Of a stretch of 64,000 bases of DNA, positions 53,429-64,000 are shown one piece after another (position 1 is the stretch's first letter; every line of letters begins with the position of its first letter). The DNA lies in assembly GCF_001641265.1 (NCBI RefSeq), contig NW_020167546.1, positions 186,001-250,000 of the forward strand, written 5' to 3'. The stretch is from Pseudogymnoascus destructans. Lineage: Eukaryota > Ascomycota > Leotiomycetes > Thelebolales > Thelebolaceae. The notes below the pieces were generated by a model. That model made no database searches. It saw only the letters and a list, made by a program, of their open reading frames with translations, and was not told where the DNA came from. Position numbers and translations under genes: made by a program.

Positions 53429-55367
53429 CTTGCTCTCCTACTCTTTCTATCCCACCCGTCTCCGTCGTCTCAATGTCTCAAATGGGCGTAGCGCGTGTGG
53501 CGTGGGGTCGTATAGGTCCGATCGTAGAACCCCAAGTCAAGTCGCAGTCGCAGACACGGACGCAGCAGTGTGACCGTTCAAGGCGAATGTCACGATCGCG
53601 CTCGCACCATGATGAACCACAGCGCAGTGTTGGGAGTGGGAGCCTCGCGGGACTTTTTTGGTTGGCGGTGTTCGAAGTTGTAGAAGTGGTAGAAGGGTTT
53701 CGGTGAGGATAAAGGTATAAGCGTGGCTGGAGGGATGATGCTGGGCTATTATTGGTACTGGAGGACTACTCGGACCCGTGTAGTTTATGCGTGGGGGAGA
53801 CGGTGATGACGGTGATGACGGTTATGGGGGAAGAACGTGATGGGGGGACCCAAGTATTTGCTTTTGGTGGGGTGGTGGAGGTGGGGAGCGGTACTTGAGA
53901 TTAAGCGAGAGATGCTATATAATCAGAAGTACCAATGGGTGAACGGGTTGACGGTTGATAGGTTGACGGTTCGTCCACTCACACGCGATGGATGTGGAGA
54001 ACGGCCAACCAGAGGAGTTTATCCAAAAACGTTAGTACTTGGTAGTAGTAAGCACATTGGTAGAGTAAGATTATCTTTAGTGGAAGTTAGGGAAGTTAAT
54101 AGAAGTATCTTATAGTAGAAGCACATCGGTAGAGTACGGAGTCTGTAGTAAAGTAAGATTATCTTTAGTGGACGTTAGGGAAGTTAATAAAAGTATCTTA
54201 TAGTAGTAAGCACATCGGTAGAGCACGGAGTCTGTAGTAAAGTAAGATTATCTTTAGTGGAAGTTAGGGAAGTTAATAGAAGTATCTAATAGTAGTAACC
54301 ACATCGGTAGAGATACTTTCTGACGACCAGAGTGGTGGGATATAGCATGATCGGCGTAGTTTGCAGCTATAGAGGAAATATAGGTGGATATATACATAGC
54401 CGCCGCTCCTCTTGAGAATAGAATATCTTATAGAATGAATGCCGTAACTAACAGCAATGCCACTGCGGCTATAAGCATCCTATACCTTTACGGCACTTTG
54501 GTACTGAAGAAAACCGTTAACCCATCCATCTGTCAATCCGATAGATAATCCCTCATGCATGATCGTAAAAACAACTTCCCAGCCTGGTAGTAGGTCAGGC
54601 TGGGTGCTAGGGTTAGCTCGGGCCAGGTTACGTATAAGGAAAGTGGTCTTGCCGCACAGTTAGGCGTTAGATAGACCAGCTCCGGCTGGACTATATACTG
54701 GAATTATACAGTATAAGGAATATATCATCCCTCACCATCCCATCAGCGTCAGCTTTAGGGATCAGTTGATCCCTAGTACACCTAGTACCCTTGTACGGAG
54801 CCTTTCCCGTAATATTGATTTTAGGTCACGTGGTGCATAATTTAAACTCTGACGTCTACCAAGTACCACAGTACCGAATATCAAAATATGCCAAGCTCTC
54901 AACCAGTCACGTGATAAACATGGGAGGACGACACCAAAATATCAAAAAATATATTCTACAAGGAATTAATTCGAAGATACTGCGTTAAATTTACTAAATC
55001 CCCTTAACACCTATATAACTAGATACATCATAAATACACTCTACATCTCCTCGGATGAGCCGACTCAACTCCCCACTCCACCGTACCTCGGAGCTGTCCA
55101 TGCGTCTCCAGCCGTCCGACCAAAAAATTAAGCGGGGCAAGTGGTCTGGCCCGCCCTCACTTTCCCCCTCCAAATTATATTTTATATTTTATATTGCTCG
55201 TCCTATCATTGCTATCCCTATCCCCAGTTGAGAGTAGAAGATAGTAGAAGGGATCTGTACATGCAAGAAGCTCTGTAAGATTTTGCTGTACTTTAGCTAG
55301 CAAGACCAGACTCCCGTCAACCACTCTCGAGACTGCTAGCACTCGCTCCCATTGCTACCCCGTCGAG
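53429..55367. other. gene-free 1.9-kb region with a tandem repeat
   Basis: Contains the LRR gene promoter, the tandem repeat at 54043-54310 and the MFS promoter (TATA-like runs near 55168-55185). Frames such as 53188-53706 and 53837-54115 are not supported. Confidence 0.4.
54043..54310. repeat. 88-89-bp tandem repeat, about three copies
   Basis: The segment AAGATTATCTTTAGTGG recurs at 54067, 54155 and 54244, with the following AGTTAGGGAAGTTAATA and AGCACATCGGTAGAG blocks also repeated. The copies differ by a few substitutions. Confidence 0.85.
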
Positions 55368-57247
55368 ATGGCAGACGACGACAAGATGGTAGACCGCGGT
55401 GATGCAGTGTCTAGCCTCGGGGATTCTAAGCATGGTTTTAAGACTGTTGATGGCGGCAGAGCAGTGGTAGAAGACACAGAAGCTGCTATCCTAGAAGATG
55501 TCGAAGTCGCCAAGGTCGAGGCTGTCTACAGGTACGTGATCACAGACTCATTTCCTCGCACGCACGACTAACTATCTACTAGAAAAATCGACCGCAGGAT
55601 CATTCCTCGTGAGTCTCACTCTCCCCATCAACCCCTTTATCACCAACCCCTCCTCTTACCACTCTCCCTAACTCCCAGCACCCTCACTAACCCCCTTTAG
55701 CATTCTGGATCCTCTACTTCCTCTGCTCCGCCATCCGCTCCAACGTCGGCCTCTCCCAAACCATGAACGCCTCCGTGCACCACGACCTCGCCTCCATCCT
55801 CCACCTAACCGCCAAACAAGTCTCCCTGGGCCTCGCCCTCTTCTACGTCTCCTACGTCATCTTCGACCTCCCCTCCAACCTCATCATGTCCCGCCTCAGT
55901 CCCCGCGTCTGGATGGCCCGCATCGTCTTCGCCGTCGGCGTCATCGGCGCCTGCTTCGCTGCCATCAAAGCAGCTTGGTCACTCTTCCTCCTCCGCTTTC
56001 TCCTCGGTGTCGTAACGGCGGGAATGTGGCCGGGGATGGCTTACTACCTCACCCTCTTCTACCCCCCCTCCCGCACTGGAAAGCGCATCGGATACTACTT
56101 TTCCGCGGCCCAGCTCTCTGCCGCAGTCGGGGGCCTCGTCTCCGCGGGCTTCCAGGAAATGGATGGCCTCCACGGCCTCGTTGGGTTCCAGTGGATGTTC
56201 CTTGTCTACGGCGTCCTAGGCGCCGCCCTCGGCATCGCCCTGCTCTGGTGGCTCCCTGAGCGTCCCCTCGTCCCCGGCCAGGTCGCGCCAGAGAAAAAGG
56301 GACTGCTGCGCTGGCTGCCGAGTCCGAAGCCCATACTGACGGGCGAAGACGCTGAAATCCATTATCGGGATCTTGGGAGGGTGTATCACGTGCGTCCGTG
56401 GACGACGAGGGATCTACTCCGCGTTCTGGCGGATTGGAGGTTATGGCCGCTGGTGATTATGTATTTTGGCGTTGTAGGCGTGGGAATCGGGACACAGCTT
56501 TACGGCTCCGTCATCATCGCCGGCATCGACCCCGGTTTCTCCTCCATCACCGTCAGCTTGCTCTTCGCACCCATCTGGATCGTACGCCCCCCCATCCACC
56601 CCTCACCCCACTTCACCACCACCAACAACCCAGCTAACCCAACACCCGCAGATGGACCTCCTAGCAATCCTCCTCATAACCCCCCTCTCCGACCGTTTCC
56701 ACCGTCTCCGCCCCCACTTCTTCATCACCGCCGTCCTCGTCCAAATCGCCGGTCTCCTAACCACCACCTTCGCCCCCCCCTCCCGCCCTGGGCCCGCTAC
56801 GTCGGCCTCCTCCTCGTCGGCACCGGTCTCGGCCCCACCGTCCCCATCACGATGACATGGACTTCTGAGGTCTTCCAAGCCCGCCACGGGGAGGTAGGCG
56901 TCGCGGCTGCGTCGGCGCTGGTGAGTGGTTTGGGGAATCTGGGGAGTATCACCACGACGTATGCGTTGTACTCTGGGTGGCCGGATGATGCGGTGAAGGG
57001 GCCGCATCGCTTCAGGGGGAGTAATTTGGCGATGATTGGGATTTTGTGTGGGAGTATCATTGCTGCCATCACGATGACGGTGTTGCTCCGCTACTTCGGG
57101 AATGAACCCGCCAAGGTCGTCAGTAGTGGTAGCTCTACCACCACCACCAACGCCACCGCCGCAGACGCGGTCATCGTAGACGGTGCCGCACGTCGTGAAG
57201 TCCAGGAGCGAGGTCTAGGACGGCGGTGCTGGACTCGTGGCGCTTAG
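55368..57247 (+). CDS. MFS transporter of the anion:cation symporter family (Dal5/Tna1-like), frameshifted
   Basis: Exons 55368-55531, 55583-55608, 55701-56581 and 56652-57247 would encode about 555 residues. Short exon 2 gives RKIDRRIIP, the usual start of this family, followed by FWILYFLCSAIRSNVGLSQT, DLPSNLIMSRLSPRVWMARI and LRFLLGVVTAGMWPGMAYYL (the ACS signature RF.LG..EAG.FPG region), PSRTGKRIGYYFSAAQ and LWWLPERP. After the 70-nt intron (GTACGC...GCTAAC...CAG) MDLLAILLITPLSDRF continues, but phase is lost in a C-rich run near 56773-56789; the rest (WARYVGLLLVGTGLGPTVPI; FQARHGEVGVAAASALVSGL) needs one extra base. Members import vitamins, allantoate or organic anions. Either an assembly error in the poly-C run or a recently lost gene. 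Confidence 0.85.
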
Positions 57248-58541
57248 TTCGCCTAACTAACTAACTAACTAAGAGATCTCATCATGCGGAGTGCCCATAG
57301 TCCTGATCCTGCATCTGACCCTCTGTGTATGGTCGTTGTTCGAGAGGGGGTGTGGGTGCTTCTCTCTGTGATGAGATGGTGGGGGGAGAGGTTCAACATC
57401 TATTTCATTTGTTTCCGCAGCCCAGCCCATTTCAACCTGTGCATTGCACCGCATTCACTTCTCATACGACCTATTCACCCCCCTCCCCCCCCCACCCCCT
57501 GTCTCCACAACAGCAGCGGGGCGGGGCGGGGCGGGGTACGATCCGGTCCATTTACCTGACTTTTTTATTCACACGCATCATCATCACAGAGATACCCACG
57601 CATATACCACAACAGGCGTTACCCTCATGAACATATCCCGAGCCACTCCATATACCCATTATTAGACAGAAAGGAGTGGGGGCTCGGGCGGCGACAGTGC
57701 TTTTTACGCCATCGCTGGGACGGAATTGGCGTTTGAATGGGGTGTATTTTGGGACGCTGGGGAGTGACAATGCTGCGCGCTATTGTTCTTGCTGCGTCTC
57801 GTGGGGTCTATTTATTTGTTTATTGGACTTTTATGTTTCTAGGGGATAGAGATTTCGGAGAGGATGGTTTGGGGCGCGGTAGATATAAGTACGGTATATA
57901 TGATAGAGGGGAATATATATTTCTCATTTATCCATTTATCATAGTCATATCCTCTATATGTGCAAGTAGCTGAATACCCCCCACTTATGAACAGAAACCC
58001 CATATATACCGCCTGCAGCAGTCCGGGAATAGAAAATCCACGTATATAAACCCCAGCACACGAGACATCCGACGTCGCAACCCCCCATATGGACAGAACA
58101 GACATCTCATATTTACCCACCACCCGCACCATACCCGGGGATAGAAAATCCATGTATATAAACCCCCCCACCACGCCAACTCCGGTCTCATCTGCATCGT
58201 CACAGACCCATAAATATGAATCAGATAACCCCAACCTTTAGTCAATGCGGCGTAGGGTTCTTGAACACAACCAACAGATGTGTTGTGTCTAAGAACCCAG
58301 GCGCTCTCTCTAGCCCGCATCTGGCTATGCTCCGTCCAGGCCTCCGAATCACACCCCTGCCATTCTTGTTGCCGTTCCAGGCTGTCGGCAGGGTTAGCAA
58401 TTCGAGTAGACTCATGAGTTTGAAACCAAACTCAACTCATTGAGTTGAGTTTAGAGTTTAGACCTGTACTCAAACTCAAATTCACCAACTCGAGTAGACT
58501 CATGAGTTAATGAGTTAGAAAATGCATTAAACCTATTTAGG
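57248..58541. other. gene-free stretch with short repeats
   Basis: A 30-bp segment (GATAGAAAATCCA then TATATAAACCCC) occurs twice, near 58026 and 58138. Near 58398-58520 ACTCATGAGTT-type repeats occur, including a near-perfect hairpin (AAACTCAACTCA, one base, TGAGTTGAGTTT; 58428-58452). Confidence 0.4.
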
Positions 58542-58543
58542 TA

Positions 58544-60398
58544 TAACGTGCATGTATAACGAAAGTGCCAAACAAGCGAAAGTGCCAAAATCATGCGGTG
58601 ACCAACCCCCCCAACTAAATGTTAAATTCCTCCACAACAAAACATGCGCCATAAAAATGATGAAAGCAAATTAGTGCTAGCTATCCAAGCTATGCAAAGC
58701 GACCCAAATTTGCGCCTTCGAGTTGCAGCTAGGATCTATTCCGTAGACCACCGCAAGCTACGTCACCGTTTACAAGGCGTACCTTCACGACGCGATATCC
58801 AAGCCAACTTACGGAAATTAAGTAACCTAGAGGAATCAGTTCTTGTTCAGTATATACTTGACTTAGCTGCTAAAGGGTTCCCTCCTCAGTTGTCTATTGT
58901 TGAAGATATGGCAAATCGACTACTTGCAACACGCGACGCGCCACGCGTCGGGTCACGTTGGGCTTCAAACTTTGTTAAGCGCCATGTAGAGCTCCGGACA
59001 CGCTTCCAGCGAAAATACGACTACCAGAGGGCTAAGTGCGAAGATTCAGAAGTCGCTGGTTTGAGCTTGTATGGAACACAATTCTAAAGTATGGCATCAA
59101 CAATGCAGATATCTACAACTTTGATGAGACTGGGTTTATGATGGGCGTCATCTCAAGCGCAACGGTAGTAACGAGCTCAGATGGGCGGGCAAAGGCAAAA
59201 AAGGTGCAGCCTGGCAATCGGGAATGGGTTACAGTAATCCAAGGCGTTAGTTCTCAAGGTTGGGCAGTGCCGCCATTTGTCATTGTGGCAGGTAAAAACC
59301 ACCTTGCATCTTGGTATGAGAATAGCGGATTTCCAGCAGATTGGGTAATTGCTGTTACTGCAAATGGCTGGACTACAAACGAGAGAGGTATGGATTGGAT
59401 TCAGCATTTTGAGAAGCACACAAAGCCCCGGAGTGTTGGTGGTTATCGCTTGTTAGTCCTTGATGGTCATGAGAGCCACCACTCAGACAAGTTTGAGGAG
59501 TACTGCAAAGAACACAACATTATTACGCTTTGTATGCCTGCTCACTCTTCCCATATACTCCAACCACTTGATGTTGGCTGTTTTGGCCCATTAAAGAGAG
59601 CTTACGGTCGGCAAATTGAAGATATGATGCGGGCTCATATTATTCACATTACTAAGGATGACTTCTTTCCTGCCTTCCACGCTGCATTTAACATTGCAAT
59701 GACAGAAAGCAATATTCAGGGAGGGTTCCGAGGTGCTGGGCTTCTTCCATTTAGCCCTGAGTGTAATATCTACACTTGACCTTAGGTTTAAGATGCCAAC
59801 ACCTCCAACCTCTCGCCCAAACACCGCTCAACCATGGGTTTCTCAGACACCAAATAACCCAACTGAAGCTGTATCACAGTCTACTTTCATTAAAAACTGA
59901 ATTGCGCATCATCAAAATAGCTCTCCAACCTCAATCTATGCAGCTGTTGACCAGTTTACAAAGGGTGCATCGCAAATAATGCATCAATTAGCATTGTTAA
60001 AAGCAGAGAACCAAAACCTGCGACAGGCAAATGAAGTGCTAAGCAAGCGCCGGAGAGCTAAAAAAACACAACTACAGGAAGGAGGATCACTTAGTCAACA
60101 GGTAGCACAGGAGCTAGAGGACGAGAGGGACGTTGTGCAGCAAGTAGAGCAAGAAATAAGGGCAAGTAGTGGTCGGAAGCCAAGGGAAGAAACCCATGCA
60201 CGTCGCTGTGGCAAGTGTGGTGAGACTGGACACAATGCGCGCACTTGTCAGATTGTAATAGACAGGTCTGAGGAAGAGGACTCCGAGTAGTTTTAATTAA
60301 TTTATATTGTTGTGGTGGATTTATCGCAATTCTTATGGGGTAGTCGCGATATTTTGGCACTTTCGCTTGTTTGGCACTTTCGTTATACATGCACGTTA
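58544..60398 (+). mobile_element. Pogo-B: pogo-like transposon with perfect 48-bp TIRs, TSD TA
   Basis: Both ends carry the same 48-bp inverted repeat beginning TAACGTGCATGTATAACG, with TA on each side (58542-58543, 60399-60400). Inside each repeat the 13-mer CGAAAGTGCCAAA occurs twice, 17 bp apart, as expected for paired transposase-binding sites. The 1,855-bp element contains one transposase reading frame, now broken. Perfect TIRs point to recent mobility, possibly driven in trans. Confidence 0.9.
58644..60290 (+). pseudogene. Pogo-B transposase with C-terminal zinc knuckle
   Basis: N-terminal DNA-binding region (MRHKNDESKLVLAIQAMQSD; LRVAARIYSVDHRKLRHRLQ; CENP-B-like GFPPQLSIVEDMANRLLATR), then the catalytic domain with all three acidic residues (YNFDETGFMMG, VLDGHESHHS, LQPLDVGCFGPLKRAY). 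The C-terminal part has a coiled segment (LALLKAENQNLRQANEVLSK) and a CCHC knuckle (CGKCGETGHNARTC). Breaks: a frameshift near 59050 (before GWFELV-like sequence), another near 59770, and TGA at about 59898 where homologous tails have an Arg (CGA-to-TGA). So the protein is not made intact. Confidence 0.85.
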
Positions 60399-60400
60399 TA

Positions 60401-60912
60401 TACAAGCTGTATTAACCACGTAACATAATGAAAAATGATCTAAAGTATATAACTTACTTTAATGAGGGCTTGTAGTATAGAAAGTAGTGCATTAGGCTAT
60501 CTAGTATATTCTAAAAGCAGCACTTAATCTATATATTATAGAACTAAGAGAGAAGCTCCTTAGTTCCTTAGTTAGAGATAACAGCAAGAATTTGCGGTTA
60601 GATAGAAGGATCCACTAGTACTTAGCTAGCTTAGTCTCTTCTCTTAACATCTCCTGAACCTAAAAGGTACTAAGTGTATTAGAATCCAACTAAAAGCTAT
60701 AGAACTTAGTATCATAGCCATTAGGGTACTAGTTAGCAGGGCTAGGAAGGTAGACTTGTTTGCTATTAAAGCTCGATGATGTAAAGTTCTGCTAAACTGC
60801 CATCTATGTCTTAGTAAAGTAGAGGTGTAGGGGGGTCTTCTTATAATAAGTTCTATAATGTGGTTTATTAGTACCTTGCACATATTAGTACCTTGTGTAC
60901 TTTCCCCCTACT
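60401..60912. other. AT-rich, CTAG/TTAGT-rich stretch without genes
   Basis: Dense TAG, CTA and TTAGT words leave almost no open frame in either direction. It may be an old repeat that has undergone C-to-T decay. Confidence 0.4.
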
Positions 60913-62283
60913 GCAATGGTGGCTGCACTAGATGTGAGAATCTAGCCACCCAAGGAAGGGATGATTTTACTAAGACAACACACTGTCTTAGGAAACAGAG
61001 CCAAAGGGTTGTAGCTTAGACTATTCCACAATGCAGCAATCAAGTGTATGATGTAGTGGAGTGGTTTAGACAAGTTGTACAAATGTTGAGTCTGAGAACT
61101 CAGGGGTAATGTCATACTGACATTCGTTGCACTCAGTTTGCTATCAAACTCAAGAGCAAACTTAGAAATCTCCTCCTCAAACCTACAAGTCACTATACAT
61201 ATTTTCGCTTATCACACCAACAACAAGAGCAATACTACTTAACAATTGCTACAACCCTCTATGATTCATTACATGTCATCACCCCTTAGTTACTGGGCTG
61301 ATATTACCGCATAGCATATCTCTACAACACTCTATGATTCATTACACGTCATCGCTCCTTAGTTACCCACAAGATTGGTTAAGTTATGACATAATTTGTC
61401 TATAGGGGTACTCTGACCTTGGCCCTCCTTTCACTTCCTATAGGCTAGGAACCTAGCAGATGGTTCTATGGGATACGACTCAGGAGAACTACACATTGAC
61501 CACGACTCGGTGACGTTTCAGAGTAGAGACCTGACGAATTCAAATAGCTGTGATTCCAGAGATCTCACGGACAGCCAGTGGATCAGGGTTTGATTCTTCA
61601 GAACAAGCTGGTAAAGTCGTTGACTCGTTGGCGCCGAATAGGATACGAGATCCTTAAGAACCCCCTCCTAGAACAGAGGAAATTGTGGACAAGAGTGCTG
61701 ATAGCTACGAGCTACCGGAAGTCAAGCTCTTTCGTATCAATACTGATACACACCCGAGGCAATATGTCAAGAAAGCTGACATCAAACACACCCCAAGGCA
61801 ACGACGGTCAACTGCCTAGAATGACTACCAGACAAACCACCGCTGCAGCTACAACCGCTGTGCCATCCGAAGACATCCCGAGTCGAATGGCCCACCTCAA
61901 AGCACAGATACAGGAGGTCAAGGATCTATTAGTTACCCTGACTGTAATGGTGGGTGCACCAGATGTGAGAATCTAGCCACCCAAGGAAATCAAGTGTATG
62001 ATGTAGTGGAGTGGTTTAGACAACTTGTAACAAATGTTGAGTCTGAGAACTCAGGGATCAAAGGTTAGCACCTCACTGACTTTTCAGAAACAAGGAGTAA
62101 CAAGATCAATGCTTGGAAGCTTGGAAAAGACATGGAAGTATGTGATAGTCGATTTACTGTATTGTCTGGTTGCCCTTTCTTAAGGAAAGGGCAATCCTAT
62201 TTATGCTAAAGGAGTGTAGTTCTCTCATTTTCCAAGACTTTCCATGACTAACCAGGCTTGGTAACTGTAGTCAATGTAAGAGA
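60913..62283. mobile_element. rearranged family-B LTR pieces around a gag fragment
   Basis: Three partial family-B LTRs are present. 60913-61108 is in minus orientation and cut after GGGGTAA. 61109-61473 is in plus orientation, beginning with an intact TGTCATACTGAC end. 61948-62283 is again in minus orientation, with an internal deletion after CCACCCAAGGAA. Between the last two lies internal sequence including a Gag-like start (ATG 61821: MTTRQTTAAATTAVPSEDIP, then MAHLKAQIQEVKDLLVTL). This is the only place where family B is attached to possible coding sequence, supporting its identity as a retrotransposon LTR. Confidence 0.7.
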
Positions 62284-62542
62284 TCGTTCAGGTGTGGGAT
62301 ATTATTGAAGTACGGCCGTCCCCGGCAGGCGTGATATTTTTTGTATAATGTAAGGACACAGGGCACCCAGCTCACAGTAATAGAATATGGGAGTGCGAGT
62401 CAGAGGCTAAACGGATGCTATCCTATAGGTCTACTACGAAGGATACAAAAAAGATGATGAGGAACCCCGTTGGGTCAATCCCCTTAAGTACCCGAAACGG
62501 GTCGACTTGGCTAACCTGCCCTAACTCTCCCCATGTGACCGT
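62284..62542. other. short unassigned segment
   Basis: A plus-strand run (about 62428-62520) reads YEGYKKDDEEPRWVNPLKYP-like residues, possibly a retroelement relic. Not assigned. Confidence 0.25.
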
Positions 62543-62840
62543 TGTAACGCTGACTTCTAAATGATAGAAGACACAGAGGTTCTCTTGCGTAAAGGTTTAC
62601 TTATCAGAGGAGGCAGGGGATCAGACACAAAGGCTTCAAGTAACACGTTACTAGTATATAACAAATACTGTATTGAGTTGAGCATGAAGCTCCTATCTAA
62701 GAACTAACTATCTACTTATATAGTGGCGTCGTGCCTAGTGGACTCCTGGGAACTCACTCGAGTCCTCGGAGTCCTGGACTCTTAGGATTCTTCTCATCAT
62801 CCTGCGAGTCCGTCACGTGCCTAGTGGACTCCTGGGAACT
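62543..62840 (-). mobile_element. family-A LTR, truncated by the copia insertion
   Basis: It begins TGTAACGCTGACTTC, the reverse complement of the Gypsy-A LTR end, and matches through the TATA region and one-plus copies of the U3 tandem repeat up to CTGGGAACT, where copia sequence starts. Confidence 0.85.
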
Positions 62841-63196
62841 TGTTGGAACAGGAAGTACCGTGGTACGGGATCACACACAAATCATGTGGTTTCTCCAGTG
62901 GTCGGGACTTCTCACGGGTGCAACGGGGCAGGAATTCTCACACAGTATATAGCTTACTATAGCAAAATAAGATCGATTGATTAACTACACTATCTAATGG
63001 GCCTACGTGGCTATTTGTAGGCCTTTCGGAGGTTCTGCTTCGACCCCCCAAAAGCCCCCTATTCTGGTGGCTTCAGAGCTGAAACCCCAGTTGAGACTGT
63101 GGTGGTTTCCAGCACCGGTCGGAGATCCTGGGATGCCGTAGTGGATTATAGGGCCAAATACCACCGTATCCCACGCCCACGGCCTACTCTCCAACA
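62841..63196 (-). repeat. 3' LTR of a Ty1/copia element (356 bp)
   Basis: On the minus strand it begins TGTTGGAGAGTAGG and ends CCTGTTCCAACA, with TG...CA ends within a short TGTTGG/CCAACA inverted repeat. A purine-rich tract (GTGAGGGGGC, minus strand, 63206-63197) lies directly before it, as expected for the plus-strand primer. Confidence 0.7.
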
Positions 63197-64000
63197 GCCC
63201 CCTCACGTAGCCCAGAAAGAAAGTGATAAAAACCAAACTATGTAAATCGACCGGTAAGCTTGATATCACCAACCCACCGCCGTCGCCACCGGATTACCCG
63301 GCAAACAGCCTAAAAGGCACGAATATAAAAGCCCTTCTTCAGGGCAACCTCCCTTTTATTTTTATTTTTTTATTATTTTTTTTTTTTTTTTACCCTTCGG
63401 CAAGTTCTCCGATCCACGGTGGTCGGTTGCCCGCCGACTCTACTGGGTCATTGGTTTCTGTCTTTGATAGACGGGACCGAAGACCCGGAATCGGTCAGTG
63501 AGCGCTCGCTGTCACCCGGTGTTGCTGCCGGATGCCAGCCCTCTGTCGTCGCCGCGGTGTTGCTGCCGCCCTCTCTTTTCTCGTCGCCGGCCTTCACCGG
63601 TGGTTCTCACCTCTTCCCTCGCACTGATCTCCTCCCCCGTGCACCCTGAGCGCCGGGGAACCCAAAATAGGTCGCCGAAGACGGCGAGGGCTTGGCGCTC
63701 CCAAAATCTTTCGACTGCGTTGAGCTGCTCTTGCGCCTGCGGCGAACGGCCCCGTTTTGCCAGACGGCAGGCCTTGGGGGACGGGGATTGTGGCGTTTTT
63801 ATGCCTGCGGAGCCAGGTATCCCTGGATGCAGCGTGAGAACGCTGGGAGCGGCAGCGGCTTTGTGAGTACGTCCGCCAGCATATCTTCTGTCCGGACGTA
63901 GTCGACGTCCATTTTCCCGAACGCGATCAACTGGCGTACATAGTGATATCGGACGTCAATGTGCTTTGTCCTGCGGTGGGACATTGGATCTGCGGCGATG
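63197..64000 (-). mobile_element. Ty1/copia element, 3' part, running off the right edge
   Basis: The window ends inside pol. The minus-strand frame ending at 63799 is the C-terminus of the copia RNase H domain (SHRRTKHIDVRYHYVRQLIA, then YVRTEDMLADVLTKPLPLPA). About 600 bp of untranslated sequence with a T run at 63359-63390 lies between the stop and the polypurine tract. Confidence 0.85.

Noticed and set aside
53188..53706. Plus-strand frames of 148 and 172 codons
   Set aside because: They overlap exon 1 and intron 1 of the LRR gene in antisense and consist of low-complexity Ser/Pro/Arg sequence.
1..64000. CRISPR arrays, bacterial operons, tRNA or rRNA genes
   Set aside because: The tandem repeats have no spacer structure and the DNA is fungal; I found no cloverleaf or rRNA-like segment by eye, though a tRNA scan was not possible.

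Overview
The window looks like nuclear DNA of a filamentous ascomycete (Pezizomycotina; class not determined). Introns are 42-283 nt, with GTRNGT-like donors and RCTRAC branch sites close to the acceptor. Gene content (APSES factor Mbp1, Dsn1, an Egh16H-type secreted protein, an AA7 oxidase) and Ty3/gypsy chromoviruses, copia, pogo and hAT elements all fit. All exon models were built by eye from phase, splice motifs and family similarity; nothing was searched or computed.

Layout. 1-20.3 kb is a gene-dense arm: a 5'-truncated membrane protein, a WW-domain protein whose reading frame is intact except for one UAG exactly at the first WW tryptophan, a low-complexity protein, a 1 kb belt of simple tandem repeats, two small proteins, an AA7 flavin oxidase with a probable GC-AG intron, the kinetochore gene dsn1, the cell-cycle factor mbp1 sharing a divergent promoter with a complex I subunit, and a cysteine-rich single-pass membrane protein. 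21-31.5 kb is a nest of transposons: a pogo element broken by two solo LTRs, then a complete young chromovirus (Gypsy-A, 6,999 bp, 475-bp LTRs that I find identical by eye, 5-bp target duplication). 31.5-38 kb is a gene island with an F-box-like remnant, an Egh16H-like secreted protein, a Tc1/mariner-type MITE and a peroxisomal CoA ligase. 38.4-48.4 kb is a second transposon block: hAT remnant, decayed gypsy (Gypsy-D), and a degraded chromovirus (Gypsy-C) carrying two later solo-LTR insertions. 48.4-57.3 kb returns to genes: a large leucine-rich-repeat protein and an MFS transporter with a homopolymer frameshift. 58.5-64 kb ends in a pogo element with perfect 48-bp inverted repeats, rearranged LTR fragments and a copia element running off the right edge.

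The most notable signals are (1) the UAG at the WW tryptophan, which A-to-I mRNA editing would turn back into UGG; (2) two independent gypsy families that each carry a -1 frameshift signal at the end of gag (slippery AAAAAC, short spacer, hairpin; Gypsy-A can also form a pseudoknot); (3) primer-binding sites in both families that are complementary to their own LTR, as in Tf1-type self-priming; (4) a zinc-cluster-like antisense ORF at the 3' end of Gypsy-A; (5) one LTR family with interchangeable tandem-repeat U3 modules; and (6) abrupt switches from C-ending to G-ending codons inside single exons of several host genes. MCB-like boxes lie upstream of both mbp1 and dsn1, consistent with G1/S control by MBF.
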